Below are positions 17,124-26,393 of a DNA stretch of 64,000 nt, one piece after another. The number at the start of each line of letters is the position of its first letter. Position 1 is the first letter of the stretch. The stretch covers positions 186,001 to 250,000 of the forward strand of contig NZ_AP024895.1 of NCBI RefSeq assembly GCF_024347055.1, written 5' to 3'. Both the position numbers and the translations under genes were made by a program. The notes under the pieces were generated by a model that searched no databases, was not told where the DNA came from, and saw only the letters and a program-made list of their open reading frames with translations. This DNA comes from Vibrio porteresiae DSM 19223. Lineage in GTDB: Bacteria > Pseudomonadota > Gammaproteobacteria > Enterobacterales > Vibrionaceae.

Positions 17124-19159
17124 TGAATTATAGAGCAATAGTAAAGCAGCGTTTCCCTTTTGTAGAAAACGCATTACGACGCAACGATGTTTTGATGGCT
17201 TTAGCGGTTCGAATTGAATCAGCTCTGTTGCGCCGGAATATGAAAAAATTAAATAAGGGATTTAAAGGTAGCCAAATATCCAGAGATATGAATGATATTC
17301 AGCGACTGTTAGGACAAGCAAAAACTCTCGGCTTATTTGATGCGACCTGGTATAGCGATGTCCAGCAGCGCGGGTTTGAGTCGGAGTTGCAGGCTTTTAG
17401 TGATTATCTATACAAAAGTACCTTTTCTTCTGTTAGTCCTTCCCCTGCATTTGATAATCTAAGCTACGAACGACGTAATATTGATGTGTTTTATGCGGGA
17501 ATTAGCCCATTAGAGCATTATCTGGAATCAGGGGTTAATGAGGGACGTGTTATTTGTCCGTTCTACCCTAAGTGGACTCCAACAGATAAATTGGTTATTA
17601 AGCCTAATGTAACCCAAATTAAAAGCCTAAAAGTGGCGATTTGTTTACATGTGTTCTATGAAGATTTCATTGAGTATTATGCTCGTTGTTTAAGAGATTT
17701 CCCTGTTAATGTTGATCTCTTTATCAGTGTTAGTGATCAGAGTTATCAGCAAAGTATTGATCAACATCTTGCTAGCCTTGATTGTGTCAACCAAATCGAA
17801 GTGGCTGTTGTACCCAATCGTGGTCGCAATTTCGGACCTATGTTAGTTGAATTTGGTCAAAAACTATTAGATTACGATCTATTTTGTCATCTTCATTCTA
17901 AGAAATCTTTATATTCTGGTCGCCCTCAAACCCAGTGGTCTGATTATTTAGGTGAGTACCTATTGAATGACCACTATGTTATTTCCAAAATGTTAACTTA
18001 CATGATGGATAACTCTGAGTGTGGACTTTACTATCCGACCTCTTTCTCCATGATGCCAGATTGGGTAAACCATTGGTTAAAAAATAAGCCCTATCGAGCT
18101 GACTATTTCAATGAGTGGGATATTGAATGTCATCGAGATTTTCTACCTTATCCGGTCGGTGGTATGTTTTGGGCAAAACCGCAAGCCATTAAGCCGTTAC
18201 TTGAAAAAGCATACTGCTATGATGATTTTCCAGAAGAGCCTTTACCAAATGATGGTTCAACGCTGCACGCCTTGGAGCGCTGCATTGGGTTGTTAGCTGA
18301 AAAATCGGGTTATAGTCAGCTGTTTTATTATCCTGAGTTAGGCGCATTTACACATGACCAAAGTTATGTATTTGCCAATTATGTTAATAATGCTCAGCAG
18401 CTCTATGATAAGTTAGCTCCATTTGATGTTATCTCTTTCGATGTGTTTGATACATTGGTAAGACGTTCTCATTATGTGCCTGATTATGCCAAGCTGAAAT
18501 TGGGGAAATATCTTGAACAGCAAGGGGTTGTTGCTAACGCCCATGACTTTGTTAAAGCCCGTAACCAAGCAGAGTTTGAAGTACGTCAGTTAAAGCATTT
18601 TCAAGGAGATGTGACGATATTTGAAACCTATCAGCAATTGGCTAATTGCTACCACTGGGACGACGTACTCAGCAATCAGTATGCGGAAATGGAATTTGCT
18701 TATGATCTTGAAATGATTGAAAGTAAAGATGAAATGGTGGATATTGCTAACCGCTTTATTGCCCAAGGTAAGCAAGTTTACATTATCTCGGATACTTACT
18801 ATACCGAATACCAAATTGTATTGATGTTACGCAAAGCTGGAGTAACGAATGGTTACCAACTGTTGGTTTCGTCTGCAAAGGGGCTGCGTAAGGATAATGC
18901 CACTATGTGGTCTTACGTTGCTAATATGCTTTCGAACAAGAACCGTTTTGTGCATATAGGTGATAATGCAGTTGCAGATGCTCAATTACCGGGTGATTTT
19001 GGCTTAGCCAATCTGCATATTTTGAATCCAGCGGACAAGTGGCAAGCTGCTGGATGGCATAACCCTCTTGTGGGCGATGCACAATTAGATGAAAAATTAA
19101 TATTAAAATGGGGACCATTGATTAGCCAGTTTGGTCGTTACCCATTTTTAGGTGAATAA
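17123..19159 (+). CDS. RgpF-type rhamnan synthesis domain fused to HAD-like hydrolase
   Basis: About 678 residues, at least two domains. Residues about 170-420 match the rhamnan synthesis protein F family (RgpF): VAICLHVFYEDFIEYYARCL, VVPNRGRNFGPML, LFCHLHSKKS, YLLNDHYVI, PYPVGGMFWAKPQAI. Residues about 435-670 form a HAD-type domain: FDVISFDVFDTLVRRS (motif I DVFDT), VYIISDTYYTE (motif II), KGLRKDN (motif III Lys) and HIGDNAVADAQ (motif IV). The N-terminal 170 residues are unassigned. RgpF proteins are involved in rhamnose-containing chain assembly, so this may be a glycosyltransferase with a linked phosphatase. GTG 17120 is an alternative start. Confidence 0.75.
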   Translation: MNYRAIVKQRFPFVENALRRNDVLMALAVRIESALLRRNMKKLNKGFKGSQISRDMNDIQRLLGQAKTLGLFDATWYSDVQQRGFESELQAFSDYLYKSTFSSVSPSPAFDNLSYERRNIDVFYAGISPLEHYLESGVNEGRVICPFYPKWTPTDKLVIKPNVTQIKSLKVAICLHVFYEDFIEYYARCLRDFPVNVDLFISVSDQSYQQSIDQHLASLDCVNQIEVAVVPNRGRNFGPMLVEFGQKLLDYDLFCHLHSKKSLYSGRPQTQWSDYLGEYLLNDHYVISKMLTYMMDNSECGLYYPTSFSMMPDWVNHWLKNKPYRADYFNEWDIECHRDFLPYPVGGMFWAKPQAIKPLLEKAYCYDDFPEEPLPNDGSTLHALERCIGLLAEKSGYSQLFYYPELGAFTHDQSYVFANYVNNAQQLYDKLAPFDVISFDVFDTLVRRSHYVPDYAKLKLGKYLEQQGVVANAHDFVKARNQAEFEVRQLKHFQGDVTIFETYQQLANCYHWDDVLSNQYAEMEFAYDLEMIESKDEMVDIANRFIAQGKQVYIISDTYYTEYQIVLMLRKAGVTNGYQLLVSSAKGLRKDNATMWSYVANMLSNKNRFVHIGDNAVADAQLPGDFGLANLHILNPADKWQAAGWHNPLVGDAQLDEKLILKWGPLISQFGRYPFLGE

Positions 19160-19162
19160 AAT

Positions 19163-20140
19163 ATGAAGCAAACCATTTATTTACATATAGGTCCTCATAA
19201 AACTGGCACAACTGTTATCCAGAAAGCAAGTTTAGATAATCGAAATATTCTTGAAAAATATTCAGTAACGTATCCAGATGTATTTTTTGAAGCATTAGGT
19301 CATCACAAATTAGTCGACTCTGTGAGGGGGAGGAAAAATTTGAGTGATGACTTTGATTCACTTTTAAATAGCAGTGAAAAGATATTGTTGTCTAGTGAGA
19401 ATTTTATAAGCTTTTCTCTAGAAGACCTTAAATACCTAAAGACATGTTTGTCAAAATTTGATGTTAAAATAATTTATGCTTGGCGCCGCTCTAGTCTTAA
19501 AATGTACTCAATGTGGCAAGAGTCAATTAAACATGGTTGTTCTAAACCATTTTATTCTTATTTTTATAATGATCTTATTCGACCAGGTGAAAGTCGTTCT
19601 TTGATGCAAAAAATAAATTTAGATATGTATGCATCTGTATTTGGTAAAGATAATATTTATATTTTGGACTTTGATGCGTTATCAGATAATAAATCACTTG
19701 TTACTGATTTTTTTAGTATTGTCGGTGTTGATGGAGCTGAAGTCGATGTTTCTAACCAGAGTAAAGGGATTAAAAACGAATCGCTAGATCCTGCTACAAT
19801 AGAAATATTACGTTGTTTGAACTCTCTGAGTAAATTCGCTGGTTTTCCAGAAAATGCAAGAACAAGGGAAGCATTTCTTTCAAATCAAGAACTGGTTAGT
19901 GAAAATATCGAGAAAGCCAAACTTCTTATGGGAGATTACTATGAAGAGTTCGCCGTTGGTGATTATTTTATTGATCGCGTAACTGAAAAAAATATAACTG
20001 AACATTATTCCTCTAATCTTGTTAAATATGAAAACAAAAGTAGAACAAAAAAAATCAGAGTTGTTAAACAAGATTGGTTGTTAAAACCAGAGTCTTCGCA
20101 ATTAATTACTGCAATTCATAAGGCGATTATAGGTGGTTGA
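19163..20140 (+). CDS. PAPS-dependent sulfotransferase family protein
   Basis: 325-residue putative carbohydrate sulfotransferase. The 5'-phosphosulfate-binding loop is YLHIGPHKTGTT (residues 6-17, with Lys13), and the 3'-phosphate-binding motif is R108-x7-S116 in AWRRSSLKMYSMW after a predicted strand. It would transfer sulfate from PAPS onto a sugar hydroxyl, releasing PAP. No signal peptide, so cytoplasmic. It starts 3 bases after the previous stop. Sulfate uptake, ATP sulfurylase, APS kinase and a DHH phosphoesterase are encoded in the same operon (22026-27803), which strongly supports sulfation of the polysaccharide. Confidence 0.85.
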   Translation: MKQTIYLHIGPHKTGTTVIQKASLDNRNILEKYSVTYPDVFFEALGHHKLVDSVRGRKNLSDDFDSLLNSSEKILLSSENFISFSLEDLKYLKTCLSKFDVKIIYAWRRSSLKMYSMWQESIKHGCSKPFYSYFYNDLIRPGESRSLMQKINLDMYASVFGKDNIYILDFDALSDNKSLVTDFFSIVGVDGAEVDVSNQSKGIKNESLDPATIEILRCLNSLSKFAGFPENARTREAFLSNQELVSENIEKAKLLMGDYYEEFAVGDYFIDRVTEKNITEHYSSNLVKYENKSRTKKIRVVKQDWLLKPESSQLITAIHKAIIGG

Positions 20141-20144
20141 TGGT

Positions 20145-21365
20145 ATGTCTTTTCTTTGCAAAAGCGTCAAGACAAAAAATGGTGAACCTAGAGTTAAGCT
20201 TATAGCTATAGCTAAAGATGAGTCCGCCTATTTGGCTGAATGGATTTATCATCATCACTATTTTGGCGTTGATTCATTTGATATTCATGTTAATAACACT
20301 GCTGATAATACGATAGAAGTACTAAATAAATTAAAAGAAAGATTTGATATCAATATAATTGATTCCAACGGTTTGTATCAGCAGTATGGTGTGCATTTTC
20401 AAACCCAAGCATATGAGATGTCACTTAAGGGGTTGAATAAAAAAGAGTTTACTCATGTCGGATTTTTAGATGTCGATGAGTTTTGGACGCCTGCGGATTT
20501 CTCCAAATCGATCAAAGATATATTAATAAAGAATAATCAATTTGATTCGTTGATCTTTAGTTGGGTAATTCATGTTGATGAATATGAATTTTCTCGTTGT
20601 TTTCGACCTACTATAAAAGTAGTGAACGATCATCATGTGAAATGTTTCGCAAAAACAAGTAGTTCATTTAAAGCATCTATTCATAATATTGTAGGTGAGT
20701 CACTCGATTATGGAGACTGTGATGGAGTTTCTGTAAGGTTTTCTGATGAAACTAATTCTAAGCTGGAGTCGATACCGAAAGTACTGCCTAATGCATTTAT
20801 TCTTCATAGAGCGTATCGAAGCGAGTTAGAATATGTTTCTGCATTAGCTCGAGGACGACCTAATGGCAGCCGGTTCAAAAACAATCGTAAAGGATATTAT
20901 ATTCCAAATGATAAATTTTATGATTTTGTTATTAATGGTGACGCTCTTAAACGCTACTACTTAGGTTTGGATATTATATTTCATGATTTAGAATTGGATT
21001 CTTTAATTGCTCAAGCTCAGCGATATATTAAAGACCGCTACAGGAGCGTTTTAAAGTTAGCCACCGATAAAACTACTGAGTTAGAAAAGCAACAATTAGT
21101 AACGGCTTTGGGTAATATTAAAATTCCTGAGGTTAATATTATCAAAAATAAATTGGCACATGAGCTTAAAGATAAAATCGAAGAGAATATGCAAAGAAAA
21201 AAACATATTGATGCAATTCGAGACGCTGCAATGTTTTTTGATAAAGTTGATGATGGCGATGTTGCTTATGTATTAATGGAATTGGCTCACAAGTTACGTC
21301 CGGAAGGAAAGTTTATAGAGCAAAAATTCAAAGAGTTTAGTCAAAGAAGGTCAATAGATGATTGA
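20145..21365 (+). CDS. GT-A glycosyltransferase (Glyco_tranf_2_4 / GT92-like)
   Basis: About 406 residues. The opening VKLIAIAKDESAYLAEWIYHHHYFGVD, followed by HVNNTADNT, is characteristic of glycosyltransferase family 2-like proteins of the PF13704/GT92 type, with a DXD-like FLDVDEFW. A helical, charged C-terminal region of about 120 residues follows. ATG 20145 is preceded by AGGTGG at 20131-20136 and is preferred over GTG 20133. It overlaps kpsT by 8 bases. Placed between the sulfotransferase and kpsT, it is probably a chain-assembly enzyme; donor unknown. Confidence 0.75.
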   Translation: MSFLCKSVKTKNGEPRVKLIAIAKDESAYLAEWIYHHHYFGVDSFDIHVNNTADNTIEVLNKLKERFDINIIDSNGLYQQYGVHFQTQAYEMSLKGLNKKEFTHVGFLDVDEFWTPADFSKSIKDILIKNNQFDSLIFSWVIHVDEYEFSRCFRPTIKVVNDHHVKCFAKTSSSFKASIHNIVGESLDYGDCDGVSVRFSDETNSKLESIPKVLPNAFILHRAYRSELEYVSALARGRPNGSRFKNNRKGYYIPNDKFYDFVINGDALKRYYLGLDIIFHDLELDSLIAQAQRYIKDRYRSVLKLATDKTTELEKQQLVTALGNIKIPEVNIIKNKLAHELKDKIEENMQRKKHIDAIRDAAMFFDKVDDGDVAYVLMELAHKLRPEGKFIEQKFKEFSQRRSIDD

Positions 21366-22008
21366 GTTGAAAAAACTCTCTAAGTACTATCCTTCTCAAC
21401 TAGGTAAACAATATATCTTTCGTGATTTGGATTTTTCATTTCCGGATATAGGTAACATTGCGTTACTCGGTAGTAATGGTGCTGGTAAGTCAACCTTGTT
21501 TCGTATCATAGCGGGTAGTGAATATCCCAATAAAGGGAAAGTTATTTCATCCAAATCGATCTCTTGGCCGGTAGCTTTGGCAACCGGTATTCACCCCGAA
21601 ATGACGGGGAGAGAAAACACCCGCTTTATTGGCCGTGTGAACGGTGTTGCTGATTTGGATGCTTATGAAGAGAAAGTGCAAGCATTCGCTGAGTTAGGGG
21701 TTAAATACGATTTACCGGTAAAAAACTATTCTAGTGGCATGCGCTCACGCTTAGCGTTTGGTTGCTGTATTTCCATTGATTTTGATGTGTATCTAATTGA
21801 TGAGGTCACTTCTGTCGGGGATCAGCAATTTCGTAAAAAAGCTAAGCAGGCCTTGTTAGATAAAAAAGAAACATCAAATATCATCATGGTGAGCCACGAT
21901 ATCAAAGAAATTAAACAGTTTTGCGATAGTGCGGTGATTCTTCATCAAGGTGCATTAACCTATTTTTCTGATTTGGATGAAGGCTTAAGTGTATATAAGC
22001 AGTTGTAG
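21358..22008 (+). CDS. kpsT: Capsule polysaccharide ABC transporter ATPase KpsT
   Basis: 216-residue ATP-binding subunit powering KpsM. Walker A GSNGAGKS at 38-45, ABC signature YSSGM at 124-128, Walker B DVYLIDE ending at D148-E149, and a switch histidine in MVSHDIKEI. Length matches E. coli KpsT (219 aa). It overlaps the upstream glycosyltransferase by 8 bases, implying coupling. Unusually, it lies about 17 kb from kpsM within the same presumed transcript. Confidence 0.94.
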   Translation: MIELKKLSKYYPSQLGKQYIFRDLDFSFPDIGNIALLGSNGAGKSTLFRIIAGSEYPNKGKVISSKSISWPVALATGIHPEMTGRENTRFIGRVNGVADLDAYEEKVQAFAELGVKYDLPVKNYSSGMRSRLAFGCCISIDFDVYLIDEVTSVGDQQFRKKAKQALLDKKETSNIIMVSHDIKEIKQFCDSAVILHQGALTYFSDLDEGLSVYKQL

Positions 22009-22025
22009 GGTATAGCGGTATCGTT

Positions 22026-23759
22026 ATGGAGTGGTATCTCTCAAGCGCTTCAGTGGTGTTATTGTTGTTTGTGTGCACTATCGTTGCTCTTATTCGCTTT
22101 CAAAACCATCCTGAGCGAGTATTTGGTGTGTTGCTGCTGGTGTTAGTGGCGAGTGGAATTGTGACGGGCGCTCAAGTGATCAAAAGCTTTGCCAATCAGG
22201 GTGTGCTCACTTTGATGCTTTTAATGGTGTGTTCTTTGGCATTAGAAAAAACCAAACTGCTGCGTGTTGCCGCGACTTTTATTGTGCGGCCAAATTATGT
22301 TAGCAGTTGGCTGCGCTTATTTGGTTTTAGTGTTTTGTCATCTGCCTTTCTGAATAATACCGCGGTAGTATCTACCCTATTAGCTCCAATTCGTAATAAT
22401 CCCTATCATGCAGGAAGCCGCCTATTACTGCCGCTCTCTTATGCAGCGATTTTTGGTGGCACTCTCACATTAATTGGTACGTCGACCAACCTTATCGTCA
22501 ACAGCATGGCGATTAATGCGCATTTACCTGCCCTTGGTTTTTTTGATTTTACACCAATTGGCATTATGGTGGTTTTGGTTTGTGGAATTGCGCTTTTGTT
22601 TTATTCCCATTGGCTCCCTCACCATAATAAAGGACAAGTCGTCGCAGCTGATTATTTTGTTGATGCCAAAGTGCAACCGGGATCTGCCCTAATAGGGAAA
22701 ACCATTGAAGCCAATGGGCTGCGTAATTTAGAGTCTCTCTTTTTAGTGGAGATTTTGCGCGATGGGCGGTTGATATCGCCCGTCACTCCCTTTGAAATTA
22801 TTAAAGAAAATGATCGGCTCATTTTTAGTGGCGACATTAAAAAAGTCACCTTATTGACTCAGTTTGATGGACTGAACTGTTTTGCTTATCAAAATGGTTT
22901 GCCCTTAACGAACTTAAAAGAGGTGATTATTCGCCCTGATAGTGTACTAACGGGTAAGAAGCTAAAACTCTCTGGTTTTCGTGCATTATTTGATTCAGCT
23001 GTGGTGGGGATTCGCCGAGACGGTGAAAAGCTGTCGGGAAAGTTGGGGGATATTGTACTTAAAGCCGGTGATTACTTGATTATTGCGGTGGGGGATGATT
23101 TTAAATCACGCCGAAATATTGATAAAAATTTCTATCGAGTGAGCGATGTTGAAACTGAGCAATGCTTAAGCGGTTGGCAAGAGTCTCTCGCTGTTTATGG
23201 CTTTGTCGCGGTGATTCTCTTTTCTGCTTTAGGGTATGTTCCCTTATTTACTGCGTTATTGGTGTTTCTTGGGAGCTTATTGCTGTGTGGTTGTCTCTCT
23301 TCAAACGAGATTATGCATCGCTTACCTAAGAATATTTGGCTTATCATTTCTTCAGCGTTGCTGCTTTCAGAAGCGTTAACCAATACCGGTGCCTTAAATG
23401 GGTTAAAAAATGCAGTAGCAGATAATTCATCCGGTTTTTCTCCGCTATTGGGTATCGTGATTATTTATGTCATGACATGGATATTAACTGAGTTTGTCAC
23501 GAATAATGCGGCGGCAGCGCTTATTTTCCCCATTAGTATGAGCATGGCAGAAAGCCTGCATGCCAATCCTCAGGCGTATTTGCTGGCACTGGCCTTTGGC
23601 GCTAGTGCTAGTTTTATGAGCCCGTATGGGTATCAAACCAATTTGATGGTTTATAGCGCGGGCAATTACCGTTTAAAAGATTTTATAAAGGTCGGATTAC
23701 CGATCAGTGTAATTTATGGAACAGTGGTGGTTGGCATGTTGGGATGTTTCTATCTTTAG
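22026..23759 (+). CDS. SLC13/DASS family permease with two RCK_C domains (probable sulfate transporter)
   Basis: 577-residue inner-membrane transporter. Hydrophobic helices at about 1-195 and 390-575 flank two soluble TrkA-C (RCK_C) domains at about 210-365 (GSALIGKTIEANGLRN, DSVLTGKKLKLSGFRA). The transport motifs SAFLNNTAVVSTLLAP, LIGTSTNLIVN and EFVTNNAAAALIFP are typical of the sodium/sulfate symporter branch (SLT/SAC1-like). Immediately followed by cysD (39 bases), so it most likely imports sulfate for PAPS synthesis. The ribosome-binding site is weak. Confidence 0.85.
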   Translation: MEWYLSSASVVLLLFVCTIVALIRFQNHPERVFGVLLLVLVASGIVTGAQVIKSFANQGVLTLMLLMVCSLALEKTKLLRVAATFIVRPNYVSSWLRLFGFSVLSSAFLNNTAVVSTLLAPIRNNPYHAGSRLLLPLSYAAIFGGTLTLIGTSTNLIVNSMAINAHLPALGFFDFTPIGIMVVLVCGIALLFYSHWLPHHNKGQVVAADYFVDAKVQPGSALIGKTIEANGLRNLESLFLVEILRDGRLISPVTPFEIIKENDRLIFSGDIKKVTLLTQFDGLNCFAYQNGLPLTNLKEVIIRPDSVLTGKKLKLSGFRALFDSAVVGIRRDGEKLSGKLGDIVLKAGDYLIIAVGDDFKSRRNIDKNFYRVSDVETEQCLSGWQESLAVYGFVAVILFSALGYVPLFTALLVFLGSLLLCGCLSSNEIMHRLPKNIWLIISSALLLSEALTNTGALNGLKNAVADNSSGFSPLLGIVIIYVMTWILTEFVTNNAAAALIFPISMSMAESLHANPQAYLLALAFGASASFMSPYGYQTNLMVYSAGNYRLKDFIKVGLPISVIYGTVVVGMLGCFYL

Positions 23760-23798
23760 TGTCGCCACAAATTAATGAAAGTTAAGCTAGGAATGACA

Positions 23799-24710
23799 AT
23801 GACATTAACTCCTGCACGTATGACGCACCTTAAACAGCTTGAAGCTGAGTCGATACATATTATTCGTGAAGTAGCGGCAGAATTCGATAATCCGGTCATG
23901 CTTTATTCTGTGGGGAAAGATTCTTCGGTCATGCTGCATCTGGCTAAAAAAGCCTTTGCTCCTGGTGTGCCGCCGTTTCCTTTGATGCATGTGGACACCA
24001 CATGGAAATTCAAAGAGATGATCCGCTTTCGCGATTACATGGCGGAAAAAGTCGGTATGAAGTTAATCGTTCATCAAAACCAAGAAGGGATTGCGATGAA
24101 TATTAGCCCATTTGAAAACGGCTCTAAGCATACTGATGTGATGAAAACTCAAGGTCTTAAGCAGGCGCTAGACAAGTATAAATTTGATGCCGCTTTTGGC
24201 GGTGCGCGTCGCGATGAAGAAAAATCACGAGCGAAAGAAAGGGTGTATTCATTTCGTGATGAACACCACCGTTGGGATCCTAAAAACCAACGTCCAGAGT
24301 TGTGGAATATTTACAATGGTCGAGTTAATCAGGGAGAAAGCATTCGTGTGTTCCCATTATCAAACTGGACTGAACTGGATATTTGGCAATATATCTATCT
24401 AGAAAATATAGAAATTCCGGATTTGTACTTTTCCAAGAAACGCCCAGTGGTAAAACGCGACGGCATGTTGATTATGGTCGATGATGAACGTATGACCCTG
24501 CGTGATGGCGAGAAAATTGAAGAGAAAATGGTGCGTTTTCGTACGTTGGGATGTTATCCACTCACTGGGGCGGTTGAATCTGAAGCGACAACGTTACCTG
24601 AGATCATTCAAGAGATGCTGCTGACAACCACCTCTGAGCGTCAAGGACGTGCAATTGACCATGATAGTTCTGGTTCAATGGAGAAGAAGAAACGCGAAGG
24701 GTATTTCTAA
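23799..24710 (+). CDS. cysD: Sulfate adenylyltransferase subunit 2 (CysD)
   Basis: ATP sulfurylase catalytic subunit: forms APS from sulfate and ATP with CysN. About 303 residues. LEAESIHIIREVAAEFDNPV, PP-loop VGKDSSVMLHL, GGARRDEEKSRAKER, WDPKNQRPELWN and C-terminal GSMEKKKREGYF are nearly diagnostic. ATG 23799 is chosen because AGGA at 23789-23792 is 6 bases upstream, giving MTLTPARMTHLKQLEAES; ATGs at 23775 and 23793 are poorer. cysC starts at the base after its stop, whereas most proteobacteria have cysN next. Confidence 0.95.
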   Translation: MTLTPARMTHLKQLEAESIHIIREVAAEFDNPVMLYSVGKDSSVMLHLAKKAFAPGVPPFPLMHVDTTWKFKEMIRFRDYMAEKVGMKLIVHQNQEGIAMNISPFENGSKHTDVMKTQGLKQALDKYKFDAAFGGARRDEEKSRAKERVYSFRDEHHRWDPKNQRPELWNIYNGRVNQGESIRVFPLSNWTELDIWQYIYLENIEIPDLYFSKKRPVVKRDGMLIMVDDERMTLRDGEKIEEKMVRFRTLGCYPLTGAVESEATTLPEIIQEMLLTTTSERQGRAIDHDSSGSMEKKKREGYF

Positions 24711-25349
24711 ATGTCTCCGTACGAAAGAAAGCAGCATGACGGTGTTGTTAACGATGTGGTTTGGCATCACGCTACGGTTACCCATCAAGATCGTGTCAAG
24801 CAGAAAGGTCAAACCCCCGTGGTGTTGTGGTTTACCGGGCTAAGTGGCTCGGGTAAATCGACCATTGCTAATGCGGTGGAAAGTTTGTTGCTGGCTAAAG
24901 GTAAACACAGTTACCTGTTAGATGGTGATAATGTGCGCCATGGGCTCAATAAAGACTTGGGTTTTAGTGATGCTGATCGAGTAGAGAATATTCGTCGGAT
25001 TGGTGAAGTGGCTAAGCTGTTTGTTGATTCAGGTTCTATTGTCCTCACGGCCTTTATTTCGCCGTTTATCGTTGATCGCCAGCAGGTTCGTGATTTACTT
25101 GCACCGGGCCAATTTCTTGAGGTGTTTGTGGATACTCCACTCGACGTATGCGAAGCACGTGATCCTAAAGGTTTATATAAAAAGGCGCGTGCTGGAGAAA
25201 TTGCACATTTCACTGGTATTGATTCTGCGTATGAGGCTCCCTCTAAACCGGAAATTCATGTAAAAACGGCACAAGCATCCATTGACGAATGTGCGGTACA
25301 GATTGTTGCGCAGCTTGAAGCGCTGGGTTATCTGCGAGGAGATAAATAG
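24711..25349 (+). CDS. cysC: Adenylylsulfate kinase (CysC)
   Basis: Phosphorylates APS to PAPS, the sulfate donor. 212 residues: P-loop GLSGSGKST at 43-51, DGDNVRHGLNKDLGFSDADR (APS-binding), FISPF, and EVFVDTPLDVCEARDPKGLYKKARAGEI. The start ATG directly follows the cysD stop. In this operon the PAPS it makes would feed the sulfotransferase at 19163. It is separated from cysN by a DHH gene, an unusual arrangement. Confidence 0.95.
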   Translation: MSPYERKQHDGVVNDVVWHHATVTHQDRVKQKGQTPVVLWFTGLSGSGKSTIANAVESLLLAKGKHSYLLDGDNVRHGLNKDLGFSDADRVENIRRIGEVAKLFVDSGSIVLTAFISPFIVDRQQVRDLLAPGQFLEVFVDTPLDVCEARDPKGLYKKARAGEIAHFTGIDSAYEAPSKPEIHVKTAQASIDECAVQIVAQLEALGYLRGDK

Positions 25350-25351
25350 CA

Positions 25352-26320
25352 ATGCATTATGATGTATTTAACGGTGATGCAGACGGTATTATTGCTCTTT
25401 TACAATTGCGCTTAGATGAGCCCAAACAAAGCATTCTTATCACAGGTGTAAAGCGCGATATAAAGCTGCTTTCGCAAGTGGTTAAAGCGGATGATGTGAC
25501 ATCAGTGACGACTTTAGATATTTCTATGGAGAAAAATCTGACAGCGTTACAGGAGTTGTTGGATAAACATATCCCTGTGTTTTATTGCGATCATCACCGT
25601 ACTGGAGAGATACCGGAATCTAACCTGCTCGACGTTTTTGTGAACTTAGATGCTGAAGTGTGTACCAGTTTACTGATTAACCAAAAACTGCAAGGTAAAT
25701 ACAGTTCTTGGGCAATCGCGGCCGCTTTTGGTGATAACCTTCACCAGCGAGCTCAAGCGATGGGTGAGCAACAAGGATTAAGTCAGGTTGATATCGACTT
25801 TTTGTGTGAGTTAGGCACGCTGATTAATTATAACGGTTATGGCGCCACGCTTGATGATCTGCATATCTCACCGGCAGACTTGTATCAGCAACTTATTCAA
25901 TATTCCTCGCCATTTGAGCTGAGAGAAGATCGCTCTTCCCCATACTATCTTTTGCAAAAAGGGTATGAGCAGGATTATGCGCACGTTGCTCAAATTAAGC
26001 CACTGCATAGTGACTCAGTGAGTTGTGTCTTTGAATTGCCATGTGAGCCTTGGGCTAGACGCATTAGCGGTGTTTATGGCAATGAATTGGCTAACCAAGC
26101 CCCAGATATTGCTCATGCGGTGCTGACTCTCAATGGTAGTGGTGAAGATTATACGGTGAGTGTTCGTGCCCCTTTAAATAATCGTGTTGGTGCAGATGAG
26201 GTTTGCACCCAGTTTGTAACCGGTGGTGGACGTAAAGCGGCTGCTGGAGTTAATGCTTTACCGCTAGGTGAAAAAGCGAAATTTATCCAAACATTAAATG
26301 ATTACTACAGGGTGAGCTGA
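25352..26320 (+). CDS. DHH family phosphoesterase, candidate PAP phosphatase
   Basis: 322-residue DHH/DHHA1 protein. The first metal motif FNGDADG (6-12), D-H-H at 80-82 in YCDHHRTG, a middle aspartate region (AAAFGDNLHQR) and the DHHA1 glycine motif GGGRKAAAG (291-299). Members such as NrnA hydrolyse 3',5'-bisphosphate nucleotides (PAP) and short oligonucleotides. PAP is the inhibitory by-product of sulfotransferases, so its position between cysC and cysN argues for PAP removal (inference). It begins 2 bases after the cysC stop. Confidence 0.8.
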   Translation: MHYDVFNGDADGIIALLQLRLDEPKQSILITGVKRDIKLLSQVVKADDVTSVTTLDISMEKNLTALQELLDKHIPVFYCDHHRTGEIPESNLLDVFVNLDAEVCTSLLINQKLQGKYSSWAIAAAFGDNLHQRAQAMGEQQGLSQVDIDFLCELGTLINYNGYGATLDDLHISPADLYQQLIQYSSPFELREDRSSPYYLLQKGYEQDYAHVAQIKPLHSDSVSCVFELPCEPWARRISGVYGNELANQAPDIAHAVLTLNGSGEDYTVSVRAPLNNRVGADEVCTQFVTGGGRKAAAGVNALPLGEKAKFIQTLNDYYRVS

Positions 26321-26393
26321 GAATGTACTTATAGGGCGCGGGACTTTTGTTCCCCCTGAACATGCTCTCTTCATCCTGACAAGGAAACTGATT

